Positions 31,706-44,109 are shown, counted from the first letter of the stretch. The stretch: DNA of 64,000 nucleotides from Phlebotomus papatasi (GCF_024763615.1 NC_077222.1:83142001-83206000), one strand, 5' to 3'. Translations and numbers: made by a program. The notes: generated by a model not told the origin, from the sequence alone.

Positions 31706-31815
31706 ATAGGGAGATGACCTCCTTCCGGGTGCGTCAGGGATGCTGATCCTTTCAGAGATCAAACAACAATGTTTTTTTCGACGCGACAGTGGGCCTTCTT
31801 CAGTGGCTAAAAGGC
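31706..31815 (+). repeat. Dispersed repeat with CTGAAGAAG-stem-CGAAA motif, copy 2
   Basis: CCTTCCGGGTGCGTCAGGGA, ATCCTTTCAGAG and (minus strand) CCACTGAAGAAGGCCC...GCGTCGAAA match the minus strand of 20130-20300. Confidence 0.55.
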
Positions 31816-32404
31816 AGGATTTTTTTTTATTAAAGAGACTTACATAAATTTTCTTTGTTACAATTTCACTCACTAAAAACCGTGATACTTTGTCTCTAAA
31901 ATTCGTTTTCCTACACTCATCTATTCCTACTGAGAAACAACTAAACATGTAAATTAATAAAACAGACATTAGATAATAGATTTTCTACGCTAAATTCCAT
32001 TTCTAATTAGATTTACCAGGGAAATTTTAGGATTTTCTTTGGGAGCACTTTGTACAACGTTTCTGAAATTATTTCAATAATAGTTGTGAACATACATGTC
32101 ATACAATTATCATGCAACCACTAAAACAACCATAATCGATAGTTGAATGAGAGTTAATTTAAATTAAAAAACGTTTTTTTAAATAATTTCAAAAACCTTG
32201 GGTATTACGATTCCAGCATTACGATCCCTCTAAGTGCCTTATTTTTTTTGATTTTCATGTGCTATAATGCCTCTATCATCTTTTTTAGATCAGCATCATT
32301 TAATAAAATTAATATTATCACTACTTTCTATCTCTTTCTTTCGCACTAAAATTTAAATGAAATTTGAAGTGCACTAGAAAAAGAAGGAGACGAGGTAGTC
32401 GCAA

Positions 32405-32660
32405 CACTGAGAGAAATCCGAAAAAGTTAAAATAACATTCCGGAAATGTTTATTTTACCTTGTAGTATTGATCCGAAATCGTTGTAAATATTATGCTTTT
32501 TAAGGTGTATTAGGGGTTAAAGTTACCCTTTTTCATGTTAATTTTACTATTAAAAAGGTGTAAAATTAACATTAAAAAATGTTGATATATTTTTACACCT
32601 AAAAAGTGTTAAAGTTATGAGGGAAAAAAGTTAATCGCACCCCTCTTTTTTTTCTCAGTG
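32405..32660. mobile_element. CACTGAGAAAAA MITE, copy 2
   Basis: It is a near full-length match to 26968-27220, starting CACTGAGAGAAATCCG and ending TTTTTTTCTCAGTG. The flanks are AA rather than TA, so the target duplication is not clear here. Confidence 0.78.
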
Positions 32661-32791
32661 AAAGTATGCCGGGGCAGAAATTTACGTCAAATAAGTATTT
32701 AATAAAAAAGAGTTTCAGCTGCCTGAATTTGCTTCATGCTTCCCTAAAAAAGCCTACTTTTTCGTTATAATTAAATTTTTATACAGTATAA

Positions 32792-33018
32792 CCCAGCGAG
32801 CACCAAATGCTAACCGATTGCAATTCAGCTGAAAACATATGTATTTTCAGCTGTATTCTGCTAACCTTGAAAGAAAATTGGCGATTCAGTGCCATTTCCA
32901 TATATTTGGTTAGCACTTTTTGTTCGACAACTGCTGATCAGTCAGCAAATTTTTGCTAGTCGATTCAGCAAAAATATGCTGAAAACGCTACTTTTTTCAG
33001 CTAAGTGTGCTCGCTGGG
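32792..33018. mobile_element. CCCAGCGAGCAC MITE
   Basis: CCCAGCGAGCAC and GTGCTCGCTGGG form perfect 12-bp ends. The 227-bp interior is full of CAGCTGAAAA and CAGCAAAA words in both orientations, as in foldback MITEs. I cannot define a target duplication, so the superfamily is open. Confidence 0.72.
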
Positions 33019-34524
33019 AAGTTCCTCAAATTTGAAAAATATTTTCAAAAACATAACGGAATTCATGTGAAATTCACTTTCCCTAAATTAAGATAAACAA
33101 CTTTAGAGAATATATCAATGTAATTTATTGTGAAATATATGGAATTTGTTGCGAAAGTTAATATAATACAATAATATTGAGGAAACATCAGAGAAAAACG
33201 GCACTCCACGCAAAACTTTCTTCACCTAACCTCAAAATTTACATTTTGAACTCAACCGTCGTTCAAATTTGAGGAACTCAACTGTAGGAAAAAGATCATG
33301 AAGAAAATATGTCTAAAATGACTACCCTCTTAAGTTTATGGTCTCCTATTTAAGTTCACCCAATGAAACGTGTCAAATATTATTCTATTTAACATTTCAT
33401 AACTTTTTTTTCAAACTCCCTCGTCAAATCAAAATAAGGATCGAGGGTAAAAAAGGACATTTGACGCCCATTTATAAAATTATTATTCAATTAAATTCAT
33501 GTTTTAGCCACATGTGGCACCCTATTTAGACCCAACTCTAGCAATATGACGGATTTTCTATGTTAATGCGATTATAAAGTCCATTGAGATAGGAATATGA
33601 ATACAATTTATAGTTACAGTGACAATTTACTGCACCCCTTGATTTAATTCACTCAATGTTCTAACCGTCGTTTCAACTACCCCCAACTGATGGCGCTCTG
33701 TTCATACTGAACACGTTTCCTACAACAATTAGAGAATTCGCACAGTTTCTTCCTCATACTCTTTTGGCGGGTGAAAAAGGTGCGAAAGAATGAGAGGTGC
33801 AAAAAAGGGAAAATTAAGAGGTAGCAGGAATATTTCACACCAAGTGGATGAAAAGAATATAAACGCCCTTATTCACATCGTACACTCTTTTACATCCTTT
33901 TGTCTCGTGAGGTGCAAAAAGCGGGATTCTTTTAAATGGCGGTGTGAAAAATCATGGCGGGTGTAATTAAAAACTTCACCAGAGGCGGAATTTTCTCTGA
34001 GAGAGGGGCTCTTTCATCCCATCTCCCATCATCATCCACACTCCTGGAGTTTCCAACATGGAGCTTCCTAATTTTCCAATGGGGGATGGATTCATCCCCT
34101 CTTTTGGGAATTGATTAATGACACACAAAGAGATTCTGAGAGATTTTTGAGATGAATGGATAAAACAGAAAAACGTTTCCTTTTTCTTATGCACGTGAAA
34201 ATGATACAAACACACATTCATGATGGAAATATATGGATGATAAAATTCAAGGGAAATAAGAGGTGGAGAAAGTAAAAAAGAGAAAAATTCACCACACGAA
34301 CTTCAAAACCGCGCCCCTGATTTTTATTGCCCAAACTCGCCTTTACAGTCAATGTAAGTACTATAATTGATTGATGATCTGAACGCTCAAGTAGACAGGC
34401 AAGGTCCAAAATCCGAGAAAATGTTTCTATAAAAAAGTGTAAAATTTCATTAAATAACTGATCAATATTCAACTATAAAATGTTTTCGAAAACAAATAAA
34501 ATAAAAATATAAATAAATCATTGT
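33019..34524. other. No feature seen
   Basis: AT-rich non-coding sequence with only short frames that lack family similarity or codon bias. Confidence 0.45.
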
Positions 34525-34655
34525 TGCATCGTCCGTTGTCGTATCTGCATTTGTTTCATAATTACACTTGATACAAATGACAAAACAAACGCCGCCTCTT
34601 GTATCAAATGCTGACACAAGAGAAATGCAGATACAACAACGGTCGATGCAACCTA
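34525..34655. repeat. Foldback R3, copy 1
   Basis: TTGCATCGTCCGTTGTCGTA and CTGCATTTGTTTCA are mirrored by GCAGATACAACAACGGTCGA. The central AAATGCTGACACAAG block matches 35571-35672 and 36214-36343. Confidence 0.6.
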
Positions 34656-34684
34656 TGTAGGTCCTTGACATGTTCAAAAATCTG

Positions 34685-35166
34685 TAAAGCAGAGGCGTGA
34701 AAGAACCGTTGAAACCGAATAAACGTTAAATGAAACATGTACAGTAGACTCTCTAAGATTGGGCATTTGGGACCGAAATGTCACCCGAATTAGAGAGAAA
34801 TTTGGACGACAAACTGTTTGAAATGCAACGATCTTTTGTTCATTTTCATAGTCACATTAAGTTTACGTACTCATATTTATTATATATAAATCTCATGAAA
34901 ACCTCTTAATAATGCGAAATCATATCACAACTTAGACAAACCGTGGCAAATTTAAGCATATTTGCTTCATTAGATAATCAGAATCAAATCTGGAAAATGA
35001 CAACAAACTTTTTTTCAAATTTAACTGCTACCCGAATTAAAAAGTACCCCGATATTAAAAGAGCCGAATTAGCGAGAGTCTACTGTACGTCAATGAACAA
35101 AACGCTACCAGAACAAATTTATTTTGACGTTTATTCGGTTTCAACGGATCTTGCACACCTGCTGTA
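34685..35166. repeat. Foldback R4 (AGAACCGTTGAAACCG), interrupted copy
   Basis: GCAGAGGCGTG and AGAACCGTTGAAACCGAATA at the left are mirrored at the right by TTATTCGGTTTCAACGG and the degenerate TTGCACACCTGC. The CAGTAGACTCTC MITE copy 3 sits inside. The uninterrupted copy at 47677-47815 shows the original target. Confidence 0.8.
34742..35085. mobile_element. CAGTAGACTCTC family MITE, copy 3 (nested)
   Basis: CAGTAGACTCTCTAAG and GCGAGAGTCTACTG ends are flanked by TA (34740-34741, 35086-35087). It interrupts foldback R4 at GAAACATG-TA-CGTCAAT. It is 344 bp and nearly the same size as copy 2. Confidence 0.88.
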
Positions 35167-35570
35167 GAGGATAAATTTGTGCATCGTTTTAGGCAGGGGC
35201 ATGACATTTCCTATGTTTCCCATATGTTTCTAGCGTGCCGGAAAAACTTTTGGGTTTATTAGCTGTTTTCTGTCAGTGTAGAATGAATTGGCAAAAAATA
35301 TAAATACAAAATAAAAGCCAACTTAATATTGAATGGGCAACCGAAAACTATAAGTTGCCAACCTACGTAGTTTTGGAGATATCTTGTGAAATGTGCCCAA
35401 AAACAGGGAAAAGTTTACACTAAAATCTGTCGCATTTTTCAGAGCTATTGTCACACCCTTGGTTTTAGGTAAATGTAATTATCACCGAATTACTAGGACC
35501 GGAGATATAAATTTATGAATTTTAGAAAACATAAAAAAGCTAAAAATGCATATCATCGCGTCCGGCTGGA

Positions 35571-35672
35571 TCAGCAGTGCTAACTGCATTTGCTTTGTGT
35601 CAGCATTCGTTGTAACCTCCGCGAAGCAATGCCTCGCTTACACCAAATGCTGACACAAATCAAATTGTAAAA
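35571..35672. repeat. Foldback R3, copy 2 (partial)
   Basis: GGCTGGATCAGCAGTGCTAA and CTTTGTGTCAGCATTCGTTG match the left arm of 36214-36343. The right arm is shortened after AAATGCTGACACAAA. Confidence 0.65.
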
Positions 35673-36213
35673 AAATCTAGACGTGACCTGGACAAATGAA
35701 TTTTAGATTTGAGGTCCTTAAAGAAAAATCTTACAACTTTTTGCAGCCTAGTTAAAGACACCTGCAAAAACGTAAATTTTGTTGCTCAACGTAATTATTA
35801 TTTTTCAAGAATTATCGTTTTCAAATTGTTGTAGTACATTTATTAAATTTCTTAATATAACGTGATTGAAGCGATACCAACGCAAGAATTAAATATTACA
35901 CAAGTTTGTAAGAAAATTACAAATAACTTTAATGATATTGCATTTAAGTCTGTGAAATGTGACTTCCTTTTTGGGCTATGCAAAGTTTTACAAAGGAAAA
36001 TTATGACAAATCACTTTGTAAAAATCAGGTAAAGCATCAAAACCAGAATTAGTAAAAGCTTTTAAGCAAAATACAGTTGAAAGTTGGGACATATTTCTGA
36101 GGAATCTGAATACTTGGAAGTATGTTCGAACGAAAGGGTTGAAATATCTGGATTCTTGATGTATTTCTTATAATTCAGAAATACATCCAAATGAGAGGGT
36201 AGAAATATCGTCG

Positions 36214-36343
36214 GTTGGATCAGCAACTGTGCTAACTGCATTTGCTTTGTGTCCGCATTCGTTGCAAAAGCCTCTCAGTGATGCATCGCTTACAACGAAT
36301 GCTGACACAAAGCAAATGCAGTTAGCACAGTTGCTGATCCAAC
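36214..36343. repeat. Foldback R3, copy 3: near-perfect 130-bp palindrome
   Basis: Two 54-bp arms (36214-36267 and 36290-36343) are inverted copies with two mismatches by eye, around a 22-bp spacer. The arms begin GTTGGATCAGCAACTGTGCT. A single strand would form a very stable hairpin. Confidence 0.9.
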
Positions 36344-36772
36344 TGTTCGAACGAAAAGATCGAAAAACGTAAAAATAAACATTGTGAACTGTTAAAGACA
36401 AAAGTGACCAAAAAAAATTCCACGCAATGTTAAAAGGTAGAAGTAAAAGTGAAGGTTTATGTAACTACATGTAATACTGTTAACAAGAACATAGGTAGTG
36501 AGTTGCAACTTTAGCAATCTTTGCTGGTGGAAAAAATGTTAAACGACATACGGAATGTTCAAAACCTAAACAATTTAGATGAATTTGTTGTGAAAATTGA
36601 AGGACGAATTTCCAAAAACTATTTAGTAAGTGAAATAGTTCAACTATGAGATGCTGATTTGGCGTCACAAGGAAACCGTGGATACGAGGTTAAGTTGTCT
36701 ATATTGCAAAAAGTTCGCAGTGAACAAAAGTCAGACAACAACCTTCACAAATCTTGTGATATTTAGGATCTA

Positions 36773-36989
36773 GGGTAAAGTGATACAAGTTGGACAGTTC
36801 GTCGGTACAAGTTGGACATGGCTTTTCTCTTGATAAATACAGTACAAAATTTGTTTTTAAAGCACAAGGAAACAAATTATAAAACTAAAGCATTAAAAAT
36901 ATACAAATAAAAATAAAGTACTAAATTTATCAAGAAAAAAGCCTTCTCTAAATTGTACCATTATTGTCCAACTTGTACCATTTTACCCT
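36773..36989. mobile_element. TA-GGGTAAAGTGATACAA MITE, uninterrupted copy
   Basis: GGGTAAAGTGATACAAGTTG at the left is inverted at the right as CAACTTGTACCATTTTACCC, with TA outside both. It is 217 bp. Its centre AATACAG-TA-CAAAAT is the empty version of the site occupied by the nested element at 43746-43986. Confidence 0.85.
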
Positions 36990-37341
36990 ATTTCTTAGAC
37001 CTAAAAAACATAATGTACGTTAAACATACAGCAAATGAGCTACTTATGGTGCACATGTTCATCGATAAACAAATTAATTTACTGAAAACTGCAAAGGGAA
37101 TTGTAATTTTGCATTTAGAAGCAACTGATACAAAGTGTTGTAATACTCAATGTAATACTGAATGTGCAAAAGAATTCTTTATTATGTCGGTGTCATTAAA
37201 ATTGAAGGAGAGGATCTTACCTATCATGGAAATGGTGACATCCTCCCACACAATAACATCAATTTAATTTTTCTTACAACATTTTGGAGGAAAATATGGA
37301 ATGACCGCAATTAAATTTTGAAATACGTAGTCAATGTCTGG

Positions 37342-37474
37342 AGCAGAGGTATGCAGGAACCGTTGAAACCGAATAAACGTCAAAATAAGTTTGTTATGGT
37401 AGCGTTTTGACCATTGACGTTCATGTTTCATTTGACGTTTATTCAGTTTCAACGGTTCTTGCACGCCTCTGGTC
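37342..37474. repeat. Foldback R4, copy 2
   Basis: AGCAGAGGTATGCAGGAACC and GTTGAAACCGAATAAACGTC at the left are mirrored by GACGTTTATTCAGTTTCAAC and GGTTCTTGCACGCCTCT. The centre is partly inverted relative to the other copies. Confidence 0.75.
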
Positions 37475-37511
37475 TTGAGGTTTGCTCTCATGCAAGGATC
37501 AGTACGAGCAT

Positions 37512-37700
37512 TAAACGGTTTCAGCTTAGAATTTTACATGAAAATTTTATATGGTATTTTGTTAGAAAAGAGATTGTAAAGAATCTCAGATAAAAATCAA
37601 ATTCAGATATAAAGACACATCTGATAATGTGCTCAGGGCACATGATGAAAATTTTATCAAATTACATTAAAAAAATTGTAGATAAAAATAATAGCATTGC
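37512..37700. repeat. Dispersed repeat R2, copy 2
   Basis: It is the inverted match to 31365-31550, with AATGTGCTCAGGGCACATGA in the middle. Confidence 0.6.
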
Positions 37701-37889
37701 GAAGCAATTTTAATATTTATTTACCTATTTAATATTTAATTTGAATTTATTACTAGATTAGATTGCAATATGCAATTTATTTACCAATATGATCTTCATA
37801 TAGAATCAATTCAAAAAGAAATTGAAAACAGGATGATGATGATGAATTGAAGAGCTTGCAGAATAATTCTGAGGGCCAATTTTTATCAC

Positions 37890-38068
37890 TCACCGTCGTA
37901 CCCGTCAGATGTTTAGTAGCCGAGAGAAATCCACTCGTACTCCCCGCAGATTTAAATCCTTCTGTAATGACTACATTATAATATAAAGTAGTCGTTACAC
38001 GACCTCAAGAATATGCGGGGTGTGCGAGTCAACTTCTCGCAGTCACTGAAAACCTGACGGATGCGAGT
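37890..38068. repeat. Degenerate foldback with central palindrome
   Basis: CGTACCCGTCAG...CGAGAG...ACTCGTACTCCCCGCA at the left is mirrored by TGCGGGGTGTGCGAGT...CTCGCA...CTGACGGATGCG at the right. The centre TGTAATGACTACATTATAAT continues into its own complement (about 37958-37995). Confidence 0.65.
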
Positions 38069-38129
38069 AAGAGTTTCAAAAAAATTTCCCTCTGGTCTTT
38101 TGAAAGGTAGCCTCTTTTATTTATAGCCA

Positions 38130-38560
38130 CTTCAATAATATTTACCTAAAGGTAAAAAGGGGACATGAAAATTCTGATGACATGGATTTTGAAACACCAA
38201 ATCCTCTTTACTGTCCAGATCTTGTCAAATATGTCCTAGAACGATATTTTCTCAAGCTCCATTCTGGATGGAAATCTTGCTGCCTTTGATAAACGAAGCA
38301 AAAGCCCTGACAAATGGAGTAGTGAAAAATGGTTTCAAGATGTCAAAAGAAATTGGTTGCATAGTAATGAAAATCAAAAAATTGGCAGATTCATTGATAT
38401 GCAAGAGCACAATATTAGAAATATTTTTTCTCTAATTGAATAATGGAATTATTCAAAATCTAGAGCTCGGACAGGTAATGTTTACAAAAGAAAAATCTCT
38501 TCAAGACGAAAATGTCCGATTATATCAAATAATTCTACTGAACCAACCGAAAGTTGGAGT
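38130..38560 (+). pseudogene. Possible degraded transposase-like coding remnant
   Basis: Several short plus-strand frames carry protein-like composition (for example ETPNPLYCPDLVKYVLERYF and KWFQDVKRNWLHSNENQKIG), separated by frameshifts. It is bounded on the right by a foldback element. I do not recognise the family. It may equally be chance in unique DNA. Confidence 0.25.
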
Positions 38561-38571
38561 AAGAGAACCCT

Positions 38572-38884
38572 ACCAGTGATAAGCCCAGATAAGCTTAAGA
38601 TATCTGAGATTATCTACAGGTGATCACAGAATGCGTGCAACTCTGGGTGCTTGCAACTCAGAATGCGTGAAAATTTAATTTTATGAGTTGAATTTTGGGG
38701 GTAAAGAATCGCATCGAGCAAACTGTCCTCGGCCTCGAAGCGATTCTTCGCGGCCGAAATTCAAATCACAATCAAATTTTCACACATTCCGAGTTGCAAG
38801 CACCCCGAGTCCGAGTTGCACGCATTTAGAGGTCACTTCTAAAGAGTCTCAGCTACCATAAGCTTATATGGGCTTATCACTGGT
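38572..38884. mobile_element. Long foldback element, ACCAGTGATAAGCCCA ends
   Basis: ACCAGTGATAAGCCCAGATA at the left and TATGGGCTTATCACTGGT at the right are inverted. The arms continue for about 120 bp through AATGCGTGCAACTC and GGTGCTTGCAACTC blocks to a roughly 75-bp centre. Target duplication is unclear. Confidence 0.75.
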
Positions 38885-41280
38885 CATTTTCTATTTTAAG
38901 TAGTCTAAGTGGGGAAGGCCAACAAAAGAAAACAAAGTTAATAGAAATCGATTAATAAAAATCTTAGAGATAGAGTCCGGTCCATTTGGATATAGTAAGG
39001 TTCGGGCTACAATGGGGTGGAATTTTAACGTCTGAGTCCTATCGCTAGAGAGAGCTCGATTTCTGATAAAATATACTAAAATTTCATTTAAATCCCTTCA
39101 TAAACACAAAAAATACAGTCAGGTCAAGACATTTTTGAGTATACAGTGGATCCCATAATGAAGTTTACACTACCCTCACAAAAACATTTTGTTGAAATAA
39201 ACGTGTTTAAAAATTTATTTTTCAAAAAATTCTTTTTGGATCATTTATCTTAGATTTGAAATTTGCATTTCAAATGAGAGGAGGATAAAATTAAATTCAA
39301 TTCAAAATTTAATGGCTCCAACATAACTTTAGGATCAGGAAAATTTCATGAAATAATAATTCACATCCCTTTCTTTTTTAAAAGTTTTGCATTATTTGAG
39401 TATCTTATTCTCTCACATCAAATTAAATTTAGTTCAGTACAATTTCGTGTCCGAAAGAATGGAATAGACTTGTGCAAATCCTTTTAATTTTGTCGATCTA
39501 AAAGGTGTGCCAGAGGCATAAGATTTCCAGTATGAAAGTAGGATATAATCCTGGGCGAGCATCAAGCAGAAGCTCTTAACTCTCTGTATAAAAATTGTAA
39601 GGGTTGGAAACATCGACTGATGATTTTTACCATATATTTTTGCATTTTTCATCTTTTTCACTCACCCCTCGAAATATTTTCTCCTTGTTGAATATCCGAC
39701 ACTCGAGTGGTTTTCACTCCCTCCTTTTATCTCTCACAGTGCTTTTCCATCCCCCTTGTTGGCACAAAACGTTGGTTGGTGCGCGCGTTTTGCTAAATTA
39801 CCGAGAATAATTTGTGATTTCTCGTCCCTCGTTGATGAAGATGGAATCAAATGAAAAGAATCCCTCCATATAGCCATGCTAGAGGCGGAAACGAAGAATC
39901 AGCCATTACTCTCGTTGGTGAGAGAAATGAAAAAGAGAAAAATGAAAAGTCAACGTTTGAAGAAATTTTCCATCAAAGCCAGTGAGTGGAAAGTATAGGA
40001 AGAAATAGAGAAAACACTCCAATCAGTAGATTTTCTATGACTTTTCTCTCCTCTATTCAGAGGAAAATCATGAGGTGCATTTGACAGAAAAATCCATTCG
40101 CCATAGAAATGTTTGATTTGCACTTAAATTCAATTCGAAACATGTGGAAAATGTCATTCGCACAATTGGCTTTCACGTCAGAGAAAAGTGGGAAAAGCAT
40201 ACAATTGGAACATTCAAAGCAATTCAACAATTCACGCAATAAAGAACTTTTACCAAAATATTCTAACGTCAAAAACGACAAATATGCAGAAGAGATATAT
40301 GCACTAAAATAAAAATTAAAGAATCTCTTCAAGTTATTTTTGTTACTGGAGCACACTGAGAGAGCAATAAAGTGATTTAATCTCTTAATAGAGGCCAAAC
40401 GGTAACAGATATCCGCCTATGGTCCTCGCAAAAATTTAGAAGTACTCAAATTCACGATTAGGATTACTAATTACGGTTTCTTTCCTTATTGATTTTACAA
40501 TGAAATTTTCTATTTATAAACGAATGACATGAAAATGAATTCATATAAATGAGATGAACTTAATCCTTTTTCTCTTTTGATTATCAGAAAGATGTTGAAA
40601 GAAAATGATGAAAGGCAAATTTTCCTCAATTCAATAAATTCATAAAGAAAATATCTTAAGAGAAATATTTTCATTTGAAATGTCTTTTCATCTCCCAGAA
40701 ATAGTCAGTGAGTAGAAATTCAATTGACATAATGATTAAGATGATGGATAAGAAAGAAAAATCATTATGGAAATGAGAAGCTTCAAGAGAGAAAACACAA
40801 ATTGCTGATTTTGAATAAAACATCCTTCATTTGGTTTGTATGGAAATGTCGTCTTCATTTTTCCCACCCAATGACATGATTTATCAATAATATTTTATGA
40901 ATAAATTTTCTTTGGTAAATGAAATCTTGCCAAATTTATTCATTCGAGTTGAATAAATTGGAAATTTCATTTCTTCTGCAATGTACAGCAAGAAGGGGGA
41001 TTGCAAAGAAAATTTTCACAAATGATGAATTATTTATGCTTTAATGCTCAAAAGAGGAATTTTCTTGGTCAAAGCGTTCTCAAATCAAACTTTTTGTCCA
41101 AATTTATTAAGCCAAAATGATAATCAATTTTTTTTCTTTTATCTGCATTCAAATTACAATAAAACACTTTGGAAAATATTTAATCATTTTGATTGTTAAG
41201 ATAAATTCCTCAATTCTTTTCTTTTATTGCTCGAGTTCCACTGGAGAGGTAGTATGTATAATACTTTGATAGTGTATTTT
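38885..41280. other. No gene; degenerate foldback at 39331-39520
   Basis: The block ATCAGGAAAATTTCATGA... and its right partner (TCTAAAAGGTGTGCCAGAGG) at about 39331-39520 resemble the 13106-13613 element. The rest, to 41280, is AT-rich sequence in which I see nothing to support. Confidence 0.45.
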
Positions 41281-41859
41281 ATCATAATAGAGGAGACTGG
41301 TGCAGAATTAGCCAGCAAATTATTTTTTTCATGCTTTTTATTCTATGATTTTTGATTAAAAAAGGCAATAAAAAAAGGACAGTAAAATATTAATTTTTAT
41401 TCAGTAAAAAAAACTTAGGGGAAACTGGGCATCACCGAACACGGAAAAGCACCGAACACTGCAATTTTTTAATTAAATATTAGACTTCCGACGACAAGAC
41501 ACACAAGATATGTATGAATTCATAAGTGATGCTAATCCACTAAAAAAATGTTGGAGATAGTAGTTTAGAAAAAAAAAAGAATGGCAAAGTGTCGCAGGAT
41601 TTGCGAAGTGCACGAACTTCTGACTTATTGGGGCTTCAGACCTAAGGCTTAGCTATCTGGCTTAATTCCTCTAATTCCTCATCAAGCATGATTTCTTAGG
41701 AAATTGTTGTTTAGGATTGAATATTAAGGGCCAATGATTCATTAGATTTTGAAAAATTAATAAAATTGCTTATTATTAAGATTTTTGAGACCTTTGGGAA
41801 CTGGGTTAAACCTCCAGTCTGAAGCAGGCCTATAGACGCTAGACCTCAAAAGTATTTTC

Positions 41860-42680
41860 GTTTCATTTACTATTTACCGGTTCTTAGCCGATATAAACCG
41901 ATTCATAAATTACTCAAATGATCCCCCGAAATAATTTTAAGAGCAGTAAAATTGATTTTCGAATGAAAATTAGTCATCGATTCATAGCCGGTTAATTACC
42001 GATTCACAACCGATTTGAACCGATTTATAAATTACTCAAAAGATCGCCCAAAATTACATAGGACTTAGGAGTTAATTCATTTTCTGATAATAAATACTTA
42101 TCGGTTGTGAATCTTTTCATTACCGGATAAGAACCAATTAGAACTAGTTCAGTATCAGAAATTCAAAGGCCTTTCCAGCGATCCCAAACATGATTACTAT
42201 TTGTATGAGAAATACGGTCTGTAGAGCTTTTTTTAACCTTTGACATTGAAAAATCGTTGTTAGGAATGATTCAACGGTATTTTCGTATAAGAACGAAATA
42301 TCCGCTAGGATAATCTCTAAAACATATACAAAAAAATCTTTCGACGCAATTTCGAGCAATCTCAAATAAAACATGTTTTTGAAAGGGAATGGGAGGGATA
42401 TAGGAAAATAAGGGACATAGCGGTTCTTGGGTCGACTTATGGGTGGTACTCCTAAGATCCCAAGTCGCTATCTCTTACCGTTTGGCCTCTATGACTGGCC
42501 TTTCAGACGGACAAGCGGATTAGACGGACAAACAAATAATAAAAATCGTCTAAAGAGTGAAGATTTGTTTAGAAAATTGCTTCACAGGGGGTGGAAGCTG
42601 GAAACTTTGGCAGGTGAAAAAACCGAACGGTTATATACATATACTGCTCTCTCTGTGGAGATTGATCAGTAAAAACGAGA
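41860..42680. repeat. Dispersed repeat family R1, copy without insertion
   Basis: It runs through ACCGATTCATAAATTACTCA, GATTTTCGAATGAAAATTAG, CCTTTCCAGCGATCCCAAAC, ACGGACAAGCGGATTAGACG and CTCTCTCTGTGGAG, in the order seen at 22998-24160. The position equivalent to the 23070-23586 insertion is intact here (TTTTAAGAGCAG near 41935). Confidence 0.65.
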
Positions 42681-43676
42681 GAAAAAATTGTAAAGAAAAC
42701 TTTACGAATAACTTGAAGTCATAAGTCATGAATTACTCCATTATAAATTCTTAATTTATTAATGCGAAAACAATTTTTTAAAGTACGATACATGTACTCT
42801 GCGAAGTTGAAGAACTTTTATCGTATTCTAAAGAAGAAAATGGGAGAACGAAAAAGAAAAGTTGAGCCGTAATAGTATTTAAATTATAGTGAATATAAAG
42901 TCAATGAGGTGTATAAAATAAATAGAAAACTCACATATTTTCTCATCTTGCTGAAAAGTGAGTGAAAAATTGTGTTAAATCAAGCGAAATGTTATTATTT
43001 CGTGTGATTTGACATTGCAATTTCCACAATTTTTTCTGCGTTATTGAACAAAATCCCCTCCAAGTCACATACAATTTTCCGTTTTTTCTAACCAATCAAA
43101 TATTATTCACTTTCAACTGGATCTGAAATTTCTACAGGAAAATGACTTCCTCTCCTAAAGAAAGATTCTCATATTTCCACCACACTTCTTCCTTATCGCA
43201 ATCCATACAGAATAATTCAATTTAAAAGCAATACCACTTAAACTTAATTATACTTCAAATCCTTTACACTCTATAGGTAGAGGTAGTACTGAATCACAGG
43301 TCGTATGAAATCAATTGAAGATTCAGTTTTTATGTAAGGAATGCAGTAAGTTATGTAAGTTTTTTATGAAAGGAATGCAGGTGAGACAGACCCTTTATGG
43401 ATTACCGGTACCACGAACGAAAATTCAGATACGTCGAGACTGCCATTGCCATAAAATAGAAAACACAAAATTTGAGGAAATTAAAACAAAACAAGAATTG
43501 GTGCATTCGGTAAATCTGAAATGTCTGGCCACACATTTGTCCATTATACATAATTATCATTAGGAAATTGCTGGAAACACTTTAACAAAATCTGAACCCA
43601 GAAGAAAAGGCATGAAATTTAATAAGAAGAATTTAATAATATCACAATTGAGAAATGCTATCTTTAAAAATATGTA

Positions 43677-44109
43677 GGATAAAGTGATACAAATTGGATA
43701 TAGTGTTAGAAGTTGGACAGGGATTTTTTCTTGATAAATACAGTAGGGGAAAGTGCCAATGCTTGATACCATTGGAAGCTTCGTAATGACTAAATTTTCT
43801 ATGTTTCACAATATATATGTGACATATTGCAACCATATTTTAAAAACTATGAGAAAGTGGTCAGTTTTTGAGATATATTGCGGAGTCATGTTTATTATAG
43901 GAAAATTTTTTAATAGGATAATTTTTTATAGGAAAAATTTAGTCATTACGAAGCTTCCAATGGTATCAAGCATGGGCACTTTCCCCTACGAAATTTTTTT
44001 AAGCACAAGGAACAAAATTATAAAACTAAAGGATTAAAAATATACAAATAAAAATGAAGTACTAAATTTATTAAGAAAAAAGCCCTGTCCAACATGTACC
44101 ACTTTACCC
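43677..44109. mobile_element. TA-GGGTAAAGTGATACAA MITE, interrupted copy
   Basis: The ends GGATAAAGTGATACAAATTG and CATGTACCACTTTACCC are flanked by TA. Apart from the inserted 43746-43986 element the sequence aligns with 36773-36989. Confidence 0.85.
43746..43986. mobile_element. TA-GGGGAAAGTGCCCATG MITE, copy 2 (nested)
   Basis: GGGGAAAGTGCCAATGCTTG and CATGGGCACTTTCCCC ends are flanked by TA (43744-43745, 43987-43988). It is inserted in the central TA of the 43677-44109 MITE. The empty site is at 36843-36844. Confidence 0.9.
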
